Part shown: piece after piece, positions 10,129-21,409 of the stretch | Layout of the letters: each line of letters opens with the position of its first letter | How positions within the stretch are numbered: the stretch's first letter is position 1 | Assembly (NCBI RefSeq): GCF_021532375.1 | Contig: NZ_JAKGAP010000008.1 | Location: 1-64,000 of the forward strand | Direction of reading: 5' to 3' | Source: Paenibacillus alkaliterrae | GTDB taxonomy: Bacteria; Bacillota; Bacilli; Paenibacillales; Paenibacillaceae | Length of the DNA: 64,000 nucleotides | Notes under the pieces: generated by a model | What the model saw: only the letters and a program-made list of their open reading frames with translations | What the model was told of the DNA's origin: nothing | Database searches by the model: none | Position numbers and translations under genes: made by a program

Positions 10129-10968
10129 CTAAAGAGACCACCACTTCATATAAAGGTAAGGATCGATAGCGTGGTAGGTCGGCGTGCGCTTGTAGATGCC
10201 GAAGTGGAGGTGAGGAAGGAATTTGCCCTCCGTTCCTTCGGGACCGTAACCGGTGCTGCCTGCGTAGCCGATTAGCTGCCCAGTCGTTACGGTTGCTCCA
10301 ACCTTGACCCCTGCGGCATATTTGGATAAGTGCGCATAATAAAACTCGGTCGATTCATCTACGCGGACCGTAACTCGCCAGCCGCCATACTCGTTCCAGC
10401 CGGCCTTGACAACCGTGCCGGCCATTGCGCTGTAGACCGGCGTGCCTTTGTCGGCAAACATGTCAACGCCCTCATGGGCGCGGACCGCCGAACCGTCAGC
10501 TGACCAGGAGCGCGCCTCGGCGTAGTTGTTCGAGAACGGCGTATAGGTGCCCTTGGCGAGCGGAAATACGCCGTTCAAATAAGCGGAAGGTTTTTTCGGA
10601 ACGCGAATTTCGAGTCCGGTCCAGATATTGTTCGGATTCGTCAACTGCGGATTAGCGGCGATGAGCTTGGCTAGCGGGACGCCGTGCCGCTGCGAAATGA
10701 TCCACATCGTGTCGCCCGGAAGGACGCTTACGGACGTGAATTCGGGAGGAGCGGGGACAATCAGCTTTTGACCGGCTGTTATGTAATCCGAGGTGAATCC
10801 GTTCAGCTTTTTGAGCTGCTCTACCGTAGTGCCTTGCTTGGTGCTAATCAGCCATAGGGTATCGTTTTTCTGAACCGTATAGGAAGCGGCGGAGCCAATT
10901 CCGGGCGATACGGTCAATAGAGCGGCCAATGCGGTACCGCAAACTAGCTTTTTCATTCTCAAATTCAT
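10129..10968 (-). CDS. LysM-M23 cell-wall endopeptidase
   Basis: A 279-residue exported peptidoglycan hydrolase. Residues 1-27 are a signal peptide. Two LysM domains (about 29-72 and 78-124) bind glycan strands. The C-terminal part (about 150-275) is an M23/LytM metallopeptidase with zinc ligands His165 and Asp169 (HEGVD) and the HLH motif His253/His255. Enzymes of this kind cut peptide cross-links in the wall during growth, sporulation or germination. The gene stands alone, divergent from the beta-galactosidase with 234 bases between. No terminator is obvious on its 3' side. Confidence 0.9.
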   Translation of the reverse strand: MNLRMKKLVCGTALAALLTVSPGIGSAASYTVQKNDTLWLISTKQGTTVEQLKKLNGFTSDYITAGQKLIVPAPPEFTSVSVLPGDTMWIISQRHGVPLAKLIAANPQLTNPNNIWTGLEIRVPKKPSAYLNGVFPLAKGTYTPFSNNYAEARSWSADGSAVRAHEGVDMFADKGTPVYSAMAGTVVKAGWNEYGGWRVTVRVDESTEFYYAHLSKYAAGVKVGATVTTGQLIGYAGSTGYGPEGTEGKFLPHLHFGIYKRTPTYHAIDPYLYMKWWSL

Positions 10969-11131
10969 GCTGTCTCGTCCTCTCTATGCAGAAGAATGGC
11001 CCTTCGTTTCCATTTTAATAGAGAAACCGCTTTAGTTTTAGAAGTAAATGTTGGGAATTGGCTGCGGCTGCGGGAGCTGCATGGATAGAGCGTTGTTTCA
11101 TATTTTTATATGTAATATGAATATTCTTTCA

Positions 11132-11160
11132 TTAAACAAGGGGACGTAATGAATTATAAT
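11132..11160 (+). promoter_or_regulatory. Candidate promoter of the beta-galactosidase gene
   Basis: TATAAT at 11155-11160 is a perfect -10 box. TTAAAC at 11132-11137, 17 bases upstream, is a weak -35. The start codon is 43 bases downstream. The poor -35 hints at activator help, which is inference. Confidence 0.45.
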
Positions 11161-11202
11161 GTGAATATAATTTCACTATAAGATGAAGAGGTGTTTAGAT
11201 AA

Positions 11203-14310
<3,108 letters not shown>

Positions 14311-14410
14311 TGGCCTTCATATCGCCGGCCGTTACAATGCCCAACACGTTTCATCCGGCATATGATGAAGGAGCAGTATCCGACAGGATGGCAAAAAAGG
14401 AGTGTTCTTA

Positions 14411-14986
14411 TTGCTTCGGAACCATTCGAAACGCCGGAAGCCACCACGGGCCGCCGCCAAGAAACGCAAGCCCGTTGCTTACAAGAAGCGGAATAAAAGA
14501 CGCTTTAACCAGGACCCCGGTTCTTTCTTTCCGGCCTATTCCAAGCTGATAGAATCGGTAATCGGGGTGATAGGGGATCAAATTTTGAACATTGAGATCA
14601 AACTGGCCGTGCAGCAGTTTTTGATTAATGAGACGATTGATGAGTGGAACCGGAAGGGCGGTTTTAGCGAGAGCGAAGTGAAGAGCCTGTACGAAAGGAC
14701 TTATCAGTATTGGAAAAACGATCTTAAGGAGCAGGGCAAGCCGTTTGCAGAGCTGGATCTGATGAAGCGCCCGGCACTGGAAGCGTACAAGAGCAAGCTT
14801 GAAGAAACCGGGATGGCGGAGTTGGCGAAACCGGCTCCTATAAAACCGTTTGTAACCAATCCGAGAAGGGAGGAAGACGCTGAGCTTATCTTCCAGATGA
14901 AAGAAGAAATGAAGGTTTTAAAGCGGGAATTTTTGAAGCAAAAGCTGGACATGATGAAACGCACCCTAAGTAAAGACACGGTATAG
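14411..14986 (+). CDS. Hypothetical basic/charged protein
   Basis: I do not recognise this 191-residue protein. The N-terminus (about 1-35) is strongly basic and low in complexity; the rest is helical and charged, ending in a probable coiled coil (about 150-190, heptad-like EEMKVLKREFLKQKLDMMKR). The TTG at 14411 is chosen because AAAAGGAG (14395-14402) sits eight bases before it; the GTG at 14402 overlaps that site. The stop codon is inside the bidirectional terminator shared with the spore gene pair. The basic head suggests nucleic-acid or spore-matrix contact, but this is a guess. Confidence 0.7.
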   Translation: MLRNHSKRRKPPRAAAKKRKPVAYKKRNKRRFNQDPGSFFPAYSKLIESVIGVIGDQILNIEIKLAVQQFLINETIDEWNRKGGFSESEVKSLYERTYQYWKNDLKEQGKPFAELDLMKRPALEAYKSKLEETGMAELAKPAPIKPFVTNPRREEDAELIFQMKEEMKVLKREFLKQKLDMMKRTLSKDTV

Positions 14987-15022
14987 GCGGATGCAAGCGC
15001 CTTATACCGTGTCTTTTTTTTT
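14973..15022. terminator. Bidirectional terminator
   Basis: AGACACGGTATA plus GGCG (from 14975) pairs with GCGCC plus TTATACCGTGTCT (to 15013), with an A-run on the left and ten T on the right. It serves the + strand hypothetical gene and the convergent GerPC-like gene, and includes the stop codon of the former. Confidence 0.88.
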
Positions 15023-15044
15023 CGTCTTCAGCCAGTGAAAGCCT

Positions 15045-15824
15045 TCATGTTCCCGGAGGCTGTTCCTGAGTCGCGGCGGGAATCGGCATCGTTCCAGGCG
15101 GCAGGACGGCAATGCCAGGTGCAATCTCGACCGAGCCGGGAGGCAGCTGCATGCCGGGAGGAATAACCGTTGCTCCCGGCGGAATGGCCTCGGATGGCGG
15201 TTCCCCGCCTGGCGACGAAGGTGCGAATCCGGTTGGAAGCGTTGCACCGGGTGGAAGCAAAAGCCCGGGAGGGATGCTGACTCCTTGCGGGATGGCGGTG
15301 CCGGGCAGTAAATCGCCGATGAAATCGGCTTCCCCCGGAGCTGCAGCTGGAGCCGGATCCGGTGCTAAAGCCGGGGCTTGAGCACCGGCCGGGGAGCTCG
15401 GGACCTGTGCGCCTTGCGGTGTAATGTTGGTCGTTGTGACCACAGGGGGCAAGGCTCCGGAAGGCTGGGATCCGTTGAACAAGCCGATCTGCATGGAGCC
15501 GCTGAGCGTTTCCAAATTGATGGAATCGACAATAATATCAAATTTATCAAATTCGTTATGGATGTACATGTTGGAAGGCTGACGGTTCTGGTTCATTTGC
15601 GTCACGTTGGATTGAATATCGGCGAGCTGGCGCTGCATATTCAGCAACAGCTGCGATGTTTGCTGCTGGATAAGCTGCAATTGCTGCATGGATTGAATCA
15701 TCATCGAGCCTGCGGCGGATGTTGGATCTGTATATGGGTAAACGTAACGATACGGGGAGGTACAGGGATATCCGTAGGTATAGTAATAAGGATAACCGGT
15801 ATAAGCGTAAGGGTGCACGTTCAA
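15045..15824 (-). CDS. GerPC-like spore germination protein with a Pro/Gly-rich tail
   Basis: A 259-residue protein. After a Tyr/Pro-rich head (1-35) comes a Gln-rich coiled coil (about 40-80: QQLQLIQQQTSQLLLNMQRQ) and then a segment (about 92-118, KFDIIVDSINLETLSGSMQI) that matches the GerPC pattern of KFD...I..LxGxLxIGL. GerP proteins are spore coat-associated and needed for germinants to reach their receptors. The last 140 residues are an added Pro/Gly/Ala-rich tail with many PPG triplets, longer than in ordinary GerPC. The start is TTG with AAGGAGGGAAG seven bases upstream. It follows the GerPA-like gene by 14 bases, so they are cotranscribed. Confidence 0.7.
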   Translation of the reverse strand: MNVHPYAYTGYPYYYTYGYPCTSPYRYVYPYTDPTSAAGSMMIQSMQQLQLIQQQTSQLLLNMQRQLADIQSNVTQMNQNRQPSNMYIHNEFDKFDIIVDSINLETLSGSMQIGLFNGSQPSGALPPVVTTTNITPQGAQVPSSPAGAQAPALAPDPAPAAAPGEADFIGDLLPGTAIPQGVSIPPGLLLPPGATLPTGFAPSSPGGEPPSEAIPPGATVIPPGMQLPPGSVEIAPGIAVLPPGTMPIPAATQEQPPGT

Positions 15825-15838
15825 GTTGACTTCCCTCC

Positions 15839-16150
15839 TTAGAGATTCCCGTTCCCGCCGTTGCCAAGATCGTTGATTCGGTTAAACGGCGTATTGAACT
15901 TGTTGTTGTTCCCGGAGTTGAAGGCACCGGCTCCGCCATGCTGAGCGGTTGTCGTCCGGTTGGCGTTTTTCGTCCGGCTGGCGTTGTTGTTGCTGTTGAA
16001 GTTCTCGGTGGCCGTATTTTGACTGCTGATCGGGTCAATGACTGCAAAGTCTCCAACGTTAAAGGAGGCGGAGCCGCTCATCGTCGTGACGTTGATGTTT
16101 TTAATATTGATATTGACTTTTGCTCGTTGAGAGCGGCGTCCTAATGGCAT
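15839..16150 (-). CDS. GerPA/GerPF-like spore germination protein
   Basis: A 103-residue protein with the GerPA-type pattern: an N-terminal beta segment (INIKNINVTTMSGSASFNVG, 14-33), DFAVIDPISS, and a second GAGAFNSGNN element near 74-83. Family members are small spore coat proteins needed for coat permeability to germinants. The middle is Asn/Thr-rich. The start codon is ATG with AAAGGAGAGG about 12 bases upstream, a long spacing. First gene of a two-gene spore operon with the GerPC-like gene. Confidence 0.75.
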   Translation of the reverse strand: MPLGRRSQRAKVNINIKNINVTTMSGSASFNVGDFAVIDPISSQNTATENFNSNNNASRTKNANRTTTAQHGGAGAFNSGNNNKFNTPFNRINDLGNGGNGNL

Positions 16151-16227
16151 CGTTTTTCATTCCTCTCCTTTACCGTTGAAACTCTTACATCGATTCACAT
16201 CCAATCCGGTAGTATCTTCGTTAATAA

Positions 16228-16236
16228 TAGGATATG
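16228..16236 (-). promoter_or_regulatory. Possible sigma-K -10 element
   Basis: On the minus strand CATATCCTA fits the mother-cell sigma-K -10 pattern CATAnnnTA, 78 bases before the GerPA-like start. gerP operons are known to be sigma-K controlled. No good -35 AC is at the right distance, so this is only suggestive. Confidence 0.3.
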
Positions 16237-16299
16237 TTTCTCGCTGTTAAAGAACAGTGTTTTTCGGAAAATAGGCTTGTTTCTTTCATAACATATAGC

Positions 16300-16338
16300 A
16301 AAAAAAAAAAGGAATAACAGCGCTGGGCCGTTATTCCT
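16300..16338 (-). terminator. Terminator of the aldose 1-epimerase gene
   Basis: Read on the minus strand, GGAATAAC (16337-16330) pairs with GTTATTCC (16318-16311) and is followed by eleven T (the A-run at 16300-16310). Confidence 0.85.
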
Positions 16339-16345
16339 CGAACCA

Positions 16346-17344
16346 TTATTTTCTAACGTACAGTCTGCTTGTTTCTTCCCAAATGCCGCCCGGCTCAAGC
16401 GCGACCAGTCCGATTTGCTCTGCAGGCAAATCTACGTTCGGCGCGTTAACCAGATTTAGCTGCGGCTCGGGACAGAAGAAGCCCGGCGTCGCATTGTTGT
16501 TCCAGATCATCCACTGCTTGTAAGCCGTGCCGACGTCATAGACAAGCGTTACGTTATTGCGCGTATCCGTAAGCTTCATGGCGTTGCGGCCGTTTTGCGG
16601 CTCAGTCGTATAGTGGTTGTCCATCGACTCCCAGAAAGGCGAGATGCCCGTTGTCTTCATCGCTTCCTCATCGGCTGAAAGCGGCTGGTATTTGCCGGTC
16701 GGCAGCATCCGCTCGTTAAGCTCCCAGCGTTTGCCGGTCGTGAGGGTGAAGCGATAATCATCCGACGTGCTGTTCGGCGCGAACGGCGCATTAATCGCGG
16801 TATGGAAGGCGATCATGCAAGGCATGGCGTCGGTTCCTTCATTATGTACGGATACATGCTGCAGCAATCCCGAATCGTTTAGCGAGTAGCGAAGCTTAAT
16901 TGTAAAGCGATGCGGCAAGTATTGGTAGATCGTGTGGCTTTCATCGATAGAAATATTGAGCGAGACATAGCTTTCCGTCTTGTTCGTGCCGAAATCTTCA
17001 ACGCTCCAAGCAGCGGTATGGAAAAAGCCGTGCAAATGGTTGCCGGTCTTCGCTTCGTTAACGGGAAATGTATACGTTCTGCCGTTCCAAGTAAAGGTAC
17101 CGTCCTCATAACGGTTGGGAGGAAACAGAACGGGAATGCCGTGAATGCCCGGATTCGCTCTGAAGCCGTCCATTTCCTCAGCCGATGGCTCGCGAAGGAA
17201 GGTGTAGTTGTTTACTTTATCGCGGAATGCGATGAGGTTCGCTCCAACCGCCGGCAATACCGCCGCTTCATATGCGCCCCATTGCAGCCACACGGCTTGC
17301 TCATCATGGAATGATTGTTCGAATGCTTGTCCTTGCGTAGACAT
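16346..17344 (-). CDS. Aldose 1-epimerase (galactose mutarotase family)
   Basis: A 332-residue cytoplasmic enzyme that interconverts alpha and beta anomers of sugars. Features of the family: N-terminal VLPAVGANLIAFRD, the active-site region HGFFHTAAW, FHTAINAPF and the C-terminal CPEPQLNLVNAPNVDL segment that holds the catalytic acidic region. The ATG at 17344 is chosen because AGGAGG lies seven bases upstream; a longer frame reaching 17410 lacks a binding site. Single gene with its own terminator. A role with the nearby beta-galactosidase is possible but not shown. Confidence 0.87.
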   Translation of the reverse strand: MSTQGQAFEQSFHDEQAVWLQWGAYEAAVLPAVGANLIAFRDKVNNYTFLREPSAEEMDGFRANPGIHGIPVLFPPNRYEDGTFTWNGRTYTFPVNEAKTGNHLHGFFHTAAWSVEDFGTNKTESYVSLNISIDESHTIYQYLPHRFTIKLRYSLNDSGLLQHVSVHNEGTDAMPCMIAFHTAINAPFAPNSTSDDYRFTLTTGKRWELNERMLPTGKYQPLSADEEAMKTTGISPFWESMDNHYTTEPQNGRNAMKLTDTRNNVTLVYDVGTAYKQWMIWNNNATPGFFCPEPQLNLVNAPNVDLPAEQIGLVALEPGGIWEETSRLYVRK

Positions 17345-17455
17345 GAGAAACCTCCTATGTATTCGTATAATATTCAACCTAAGAATAGCAGGATGAGAAC
17401 AAACAAACAACCGCCCTATTCCACGTTTAGCGGAAAAAATGCGGTTGCTTGTACG

Positions 17456-17818
17456 CTATGGCGTAATGCGCAAATCCTTGTTCGAGGCGCGCTGCGAGAA
17501 GAGCTGTTGGATCACATATTGCTTGCGGCGATTGACGGACACCTGTTTGGATTCGGAGATGTCTGAGCCGAAATAAATGGTGCCGCCTTCGATCGTTTTG
17601 ATTTTGCCAATGTTAATGTACCAGTTGGAGTTGATTGGATAGAAGCTGCGTTCGTTGGTGAGCTGATCAATCTGTTCGGCAGTCAATCTCTTCTTTATAT
17701 TATAATTTCTGCCATGGAAGCTTACGATTCCTTGAATACCGACCTTGAAGTATAGAACATCCGACTCCAGTTCGAAATCCTCATATACGTTCCGTTCGCT
17801 CAGTACTTTATTCACCAT
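17456..17818 (-). CDS. Stand-alone LytTR DNA-binding regulator
   Basis: A 120-residue protein made of one LytTR domain with no receiver domain. Typical pieces are VLYFKVGIQGIVSFHGRNY, the hinge RLTAEQIDQL, FYPINSNWYINIGKIKTIEG and the C-terminal VSVNRRKQYVIQQLF. LytTR domains bind direct repeats upstream of genes for virulence, competence or cell-wall functions. ATG follows AAAGGGGG. It is divergent from the lactonase gene (170 bases between). Its target is unknown; single-LytTR proteins often control a neighbour or themselves. Confidence 0.82.
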   Translation of the reverse strand: MVNKVLSERNVYEDFELESDVLYFKVGIQGIVSFHGRNYNIKKRLTAEQIDQLTNERSFYPINSNWYINIGKIKTIEGGTIYFGSDISESKQVSVNRRKQYVIQQLFSQRASNKDLRITP

Positions 17819-17987
17819 CTCATTTTCCCCCTTTAGAAATGTGAACCACTGATTTGTTAGCGCTTACATTGTAACATGTCACAATACGTTTTGTGAAGTC
17901 TTTTATTTTAAAAAGACATTGTTTGCTGAAGCGGCATGTGCTATGGTCTCTTTAATGCCAAAAAAAAGACGGAAGGGTCGGGTGCGA

Positions 17988-19088
17988 ATGAGCGACAATA
18001 ACGCACAATTAAGTTTCAACGGAGTCTTCTACGCAGGCTCGTACGGAGATGCGGATGAGCCTACGATTCATGTTTGTGCCTTTAATGGTAGGACGAATGA
18101 GTTATCCGTTATTCAAAGCGTATCCGGATTGGAAAATGCTTCATACCTCGCGCTTCATCCGGGCGGCCGCTTCTTATATGCGGTAAGCGAAACGGCAGCA
18201 ACGGGCGACGCGGTCGGCGGCTCGGCCGCAGCTTACGGGATCGAGGCTGACACAGGCCGGATTAGCGCAGTCGGCAGCCGCTTGCTCTCTTATGGAGCCC
18301 ATCCCTGCTATATTAGTACGGATCAGGCGGGCCGGGCGCTCTTTGCGGCAAATTATACCGGCGGCAACGTTGTATTGTTTCCGCTTTCGCCGGAAGGCGA
18401 ATTAGCGGCAGCCTCGTCGGTGCAGCGGCATGAAGGCGAGCTGGGACCGAATGCAGCCAGGCAGGATGCGCCTCATGCGCATTGCATCACTCCGCTTGGA
18501 AATTCCGGCTTTGTTTGCGCCGCTGACCTTGGTCTTGACGCCGTCATTATTTATCGCTATGATGCGGAGCGGCTCACGCTGACGCAGCACGGAATTTGCA
18601 ACGTTCACCGCGGCGCAGGACCGCGTCATCTTGTTTTTCATCCTGTGCTGCCTGTCGGATATGTGTTGAATGAGCTTGACTCGACGATTACATGGTTAAA
18701 GGTGGATGCGGAGCAGGGAGTAATTGGGGCCGGGCCGGCCATTTCTGCGCTGCCTGCGGGTTATGAAGGCTATAACGATGCCGCTGATATTCATCTTGCG
18801 CCTTCCGGCCGCTACTTATACAGTTCGAACCGCGGACATGACAGCATTGCCGTCTTCGCGGTTGATCAGGGCAGCGGTGCGCTGACGCTCGTGCAGCATA
18901 TCGACTGCGGAGGAGAGACGCCGCGTAATTTTGCAATTACGCCCGATGGCGGCCATCTGCTTGCCGCTCATCAGAAGTCGGGAAGCATAGCCGTGTTCAG
19001 CGTGGATACGGAGACCGGATTGCTGACCGCTACGGGTGCAACGCTTAAACTCCCGAGCCCCGTATGCATTAAATTCGCAGACGCTTGA
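17988..19088 (+). CDS. Seven-bladed beta-propeller lactonase (6-phosphogluconolactonase type)
   Basis: A 366-residue cytoplasmic protein of the YkgB/Pgl lactonase family, which hydrolyses 6-phosphoglucono-delta-lactone in the oxidative pentose phosphate pathway. Repeated blade motifs are visible: FYAGSYG, YLALHPGGRFLYAVSE, ALFAANYTGGNVVLF, HAHCITPLG, GPRHLVFHP, HLAPSGRYLYSSNRG and ETPRNFAITPDGGHLLAAHQ. The ATG at 17988 has GGAAGGG ten bases upstream; a frame extending to 17919 has no site. A small hairpin (19106-19131) separates it from the MFS gene 62 bases on, so partial read-through is possible. Confidence 0.85.
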   Translation: MSDNNAQLSFNGVFYAGSYGDADEPTIHVCAFNGRTNELSVIQSVSGLENASYLALHPGGRFLYAVSETAATGDAVGGSAAAYGIEADTGRISAVGSRLLSYGAHPCYISTDQAGRALFAANYTGGNVVLFPLSPEGELAAASSVQRHEGELGPNAARQDAPHAHCITPLGNSGFVCAADLGLDAVIIYRYDAERLTLTQHGICNVHRGAGPRHLVFHPVLPVGYVLNELDSTITWLKVDAEQGVIGAGPAISALPAGYEGYNDAADIHLAPSGRYLYSSNRGHDSIAVFAVDQGSGALTLVQHIDCGGETPRNFAITPDGGHLLAAHQKSGSIAVFSVDTETGLLTATGATLKLPSPVCIKFADA

Positions 19089-19150
19089 CCGCCTGTATGA
19101 TCCGGTAACGGAAAAGAGGCATTTTCGTTAGAAAGGCAGGAACTGTACGA

Positions 19151-20377
19151 ATGTCAACACAACTAGGTGTCGCCGGCACAAGGACTGACACCGTCAAATC
19201 CGCAACGGTTTACGCCATATTGGTAGCCATAAGCTCTGTTCATTTAATGAATGATATGATGCAATCCGTCGTATCGGCGTTGTTTCCCGTGCTTAAGGAT
19301 TCGCTGCGGCTCAGCCTTGCGCAAATCGGCTGGATCGCATTTACGTTAAATATGACCTCATCCGTTCTGCAGCCTGTCGTCGGGCTTATATCGGACAAAA
19401 GGCCGGCTCCGTGGATGCTGCCGCTCGGTATGCTGTCCAGCTTGCTCGGCATGGTTGGGCTGGCATTTGCGCCAAACTTTTATTTGCTGCTTCTCGCTGT
19501 CGTATTTGTCGGGCTTGGCTCTGCCGTTTTCCATCCCGAGGGCTCGCGCGTCGTGCATTTGGCCGCCGGCAACCGGCGCGCCTTCTCGCAGTCTATCTAT
19601 CAGGTGGGCGGCAATTTCGGTCATATGCTGGGGCCGCTTATGACGATGCTGATCTTTCTGCCGCTTGGCCAGAAGGGGGCGATATGGGGGACGCTGCTAG
19701 CGGTTACCGCCATTCTAATCCTGTTAAAGGTCGTGCCGTGGTATAAGAAACACCTTGCCATCCATAACGGAATGATGCAGAAGAGGAAAGCCGCAGGTCA
19801 AGCTAAAGCGGCGCTGGCGCCAAAGGTCGTAGCGCTCGCGCTGGCTATCCTGTTTGCAATCGTGTTCGCGCGTTCCTGGTATGCGGCTGCTATCGGAAAT
19901 TTTTATCAGTTTTACGTGGAGGAAACGTACGGCTTATCGATCAAGGCAGCCCAGGTGCCGCTGTTTCTATTTTTGGCGGCAGGCGTTGCCGGCACCTTCT
20001 TGGGCGGAATTGCGGCGGATCAAATCGGACGTAAAAAAATGATGTTAATTTCGATTCTAGGCGCCGCGCCGTTCGCGCTGCTCCTTCCGCATCTGCCTCT
20101 CGCATGGGTATACCCGTTGATCGTCGTGCTTGGCTTTATTTTGCAATCCGGGTTTTCGGTAAGCGTCGTCTATGCTCAAGAGCTTATGCCTGGCAAGGTT
20201 GGTACGGCGTCAGGACTCATTACAGGCTTGGCATTCGGTATGGGCGGTCTGGGCGCGGTCGTGCTCGGTTATTTGGCGGATGCCTATACGCTCAGCTTCA
20301 TTATGGCCGCTTGCAGCGCATTGCCGTTAATTGGACTGCTTGCGATTCTGCTTCCGAAGGACCGTCGAGAAGGCTGA
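19151..20377 (+). CDS. MFS exporter, fosmidomycin-resistance (Fsr) type
   Basis: A 408-residue, 12-segment major facilitator protein. The opening (HLMNDMMQSVVSALFPVLKD) and GWIAFTLNMTSSVLQPVVGL followed by SDKRPAPW are characteristic of the Fsr subfamily of drug exporters. A central basic loop (near 200-225) splits the two six-helix halves. ADQIGRKKMM is the second-half copy of the MFS loop signature. It probably pumps small anionic compounds out of the cell; the real substrate is not given by sequence. Follows the lactonase, ends at a strong terminator. Confidence 0.85.
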   Translation: MSTQLGVAGTRTDTVKSATVYAILVAISSVHLMNDMMQSVVSALFPVLKDSLRLSLAQIGWIAFTLNMTSSVLQPVVGLISDKRPAPWMLPLGMLSSLLGMVGLAFAPNFYLLLLAVVFVGLGSAVFHPEGSRVVHLAAGNRRAFSQSIYQVGGNFGHMLGPLMTMLIFLPLGQKGAIWGTLLAVTAILILLKVVPWYKKHLAIHNGMMQKRKAAGQAKAALAPKVVALALAILFAIVFARSWYAAAIGNFYQFYVEETYGLSIKAAQVPLFLFLAAGVAGTFLGGIAADQIGRKKMMLISILGAAPFALLLPHLPLAWVYPLIVVLGFILQSGFSVSVVYAQELMPGKVGTASGLITGLAFGMGGLGAVVLGYLADAYTLSFIMAACSALPLIGLLAILLPKDRREG

Positions 20378-20398
20378 GCGCAGAAATAGGAATGGAAG

Positions 20399-20445
20399 AA
20401 CAGTCGTTTACGGGAGATAATCCTGGAGACGGCTGTTTTTTTTAC
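20399..20445 (+). terminator. Terminator after the Fsr-like gene
   Basis: AACAGTCGT (20399-20407) pairs with ACGGCTGTT (20429-20437) with an inner GGA/TCC, and eight T follow. Confidence 0.8.
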
Positions 20446-20560
20446 TTTTGTAGAAGAGTGTAGAAAGGTGGACAAAAGATAGACGAAACACAGCGCAAGA
20501 AGCTAACGGCGTAGTATCAGGAGCACGAAAGGGTGATGGGCGTGTTCCAGATTACATATC

Positions 20561-20684
20561 ATGATTTATACAGTTCGCCCCATATAATGGAAGCTATTTT
20601 ATTGTCATAGAAGATGGATTTATACAGTAACTTCACGATCCCAAGCCCCGTTTGACGCGCTATGATGGATTTATACAGTAACTT
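20561..20684 (+). repeat. Intergenic repeat family, copy A (two 51-bp units)
   Basis: Contains TGGATTTATACAGTAACTT twice (20615 and 20666), 51 bases apart, with CCAAGCCCCG and CGCGCTAT between, preceded by a CAGTTCGCCC...GGAAGCTATTTTATTGTCATAG leader. The same leader and unit recur at 42489-42596, and a single shorter unit at 38097-38139. The copy sits inside the broken GIY-YIG-like gene. Confidence 0.85.
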
Positions 20685-20880
20685 CTTTCTCGGTTACGAA
20701 TTACTCCTAACTTAGTGACCAGTTTATTTAAGCATAGATTCTCACAATTACCAGTTAATTCAGCGAATTGCATAAGTCCTGTACAAATAACGCGAATAGG
20801 AAAATTTATCACTTACAACTAGAGGACCCCCACTTTTATTATGTGGAGAAGTGAATCGGTGACTGCCAAGAATAACTTAC

Positions 20881-21166
20881 AAAAATCCACCCTAACAATC
20901 CAAATTATGTTATACTAAATAAGAACAAATGTTTGGGTTTGAAGGGGTGAGATCATGGCAGAAATCCAACATTACAAAACGTATTAGATCTTGATTAAGA
21001 AGGGCAAATCAACGCGGATGTAAATGGAGCAGCCAATATATTGCGAAAAGTAGTTCCAAAGGCTTCGGCTTATGGAATAGAGGGATTGGACAGTACCCAG
21101 TCCGTCAAGGTGCCAACTCCACTGGTGATAAGCATTCGGTAGCTTGTTAGAATGATACATCATTCT
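20881..21166 (+). mobile_element. Miniature IS200/IS605-type element with tnpB ends only
   Basis: A TnpB gene reduced to its two ends. A start region (GAAGGGGTGAGATC, ATG at 20955) opens a frame of ten codons (MAEIQHYKTY) and stops. The next 150 bases, in another frame (about 20999-21142), read INADVNGAANILRKV ... GIEGLD ... and stop; this is the conserved C-terminus of TnpB. The catalytic middle is deleted. A perfect hairpin AGAATGAT/ATCATTCT (21149-21166) follows, as expected near the right end of IS605-family elements. The left border is a guess placed after TTAC at 20877-20880. It cannot move by itself. Confidence 0.7.
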
Positions 21167-21409
21167 AGAGACCGTTAATTTCGAGCATCAGATCCGATAT
21201 GATTATAAGGACGTTTTCGCGACAGAAGGACGACAGCTTGCCGATATGGTCCGTCAGTACAACCGGGAGGTGGCCGAATTAAAGGAGCTATGGCTGGAGA
21301 AGCTGCAGCCTTACGGAGAGAAAGGCTATCACCATGCGGCTGACGAGGAGAAGAAATAATGGAGACTCAAACCGGAGTGAAAATCATTTAAGGGAGAGTG
21401 CGATTTGAA

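Larger units (their letters stand above)
20479..21359 (+). pseudogene. Interrupted GIY-YIG-family-like gene (two pieces)
   Basis: Two reading-frame pieces look like the ends of one gene. The 5' piece (20479-20553) reads IDETQRKKLTA, a TAG stop, then YQEHERVMGVFQI; it starts at ATA with AAAGGTGG upstream, so the start seems lost as well. The 3' piece (about 21168-21359) reads FEHQIRYDYKDVFATEGRQL ... WLEKLQPYGEKGYHH and ends at TAA. As I recall them, small GIY-YIG nuclease-like proteins of Bacillales begin with a charged KKL helix and MGVYQI and end in WLEKLQPYGxxGY. About 610 bases with a repeat element and a shrunken TnpB element fill the gap. The two ends are seen; the family name is from memory. 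Confidence 0.6.
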
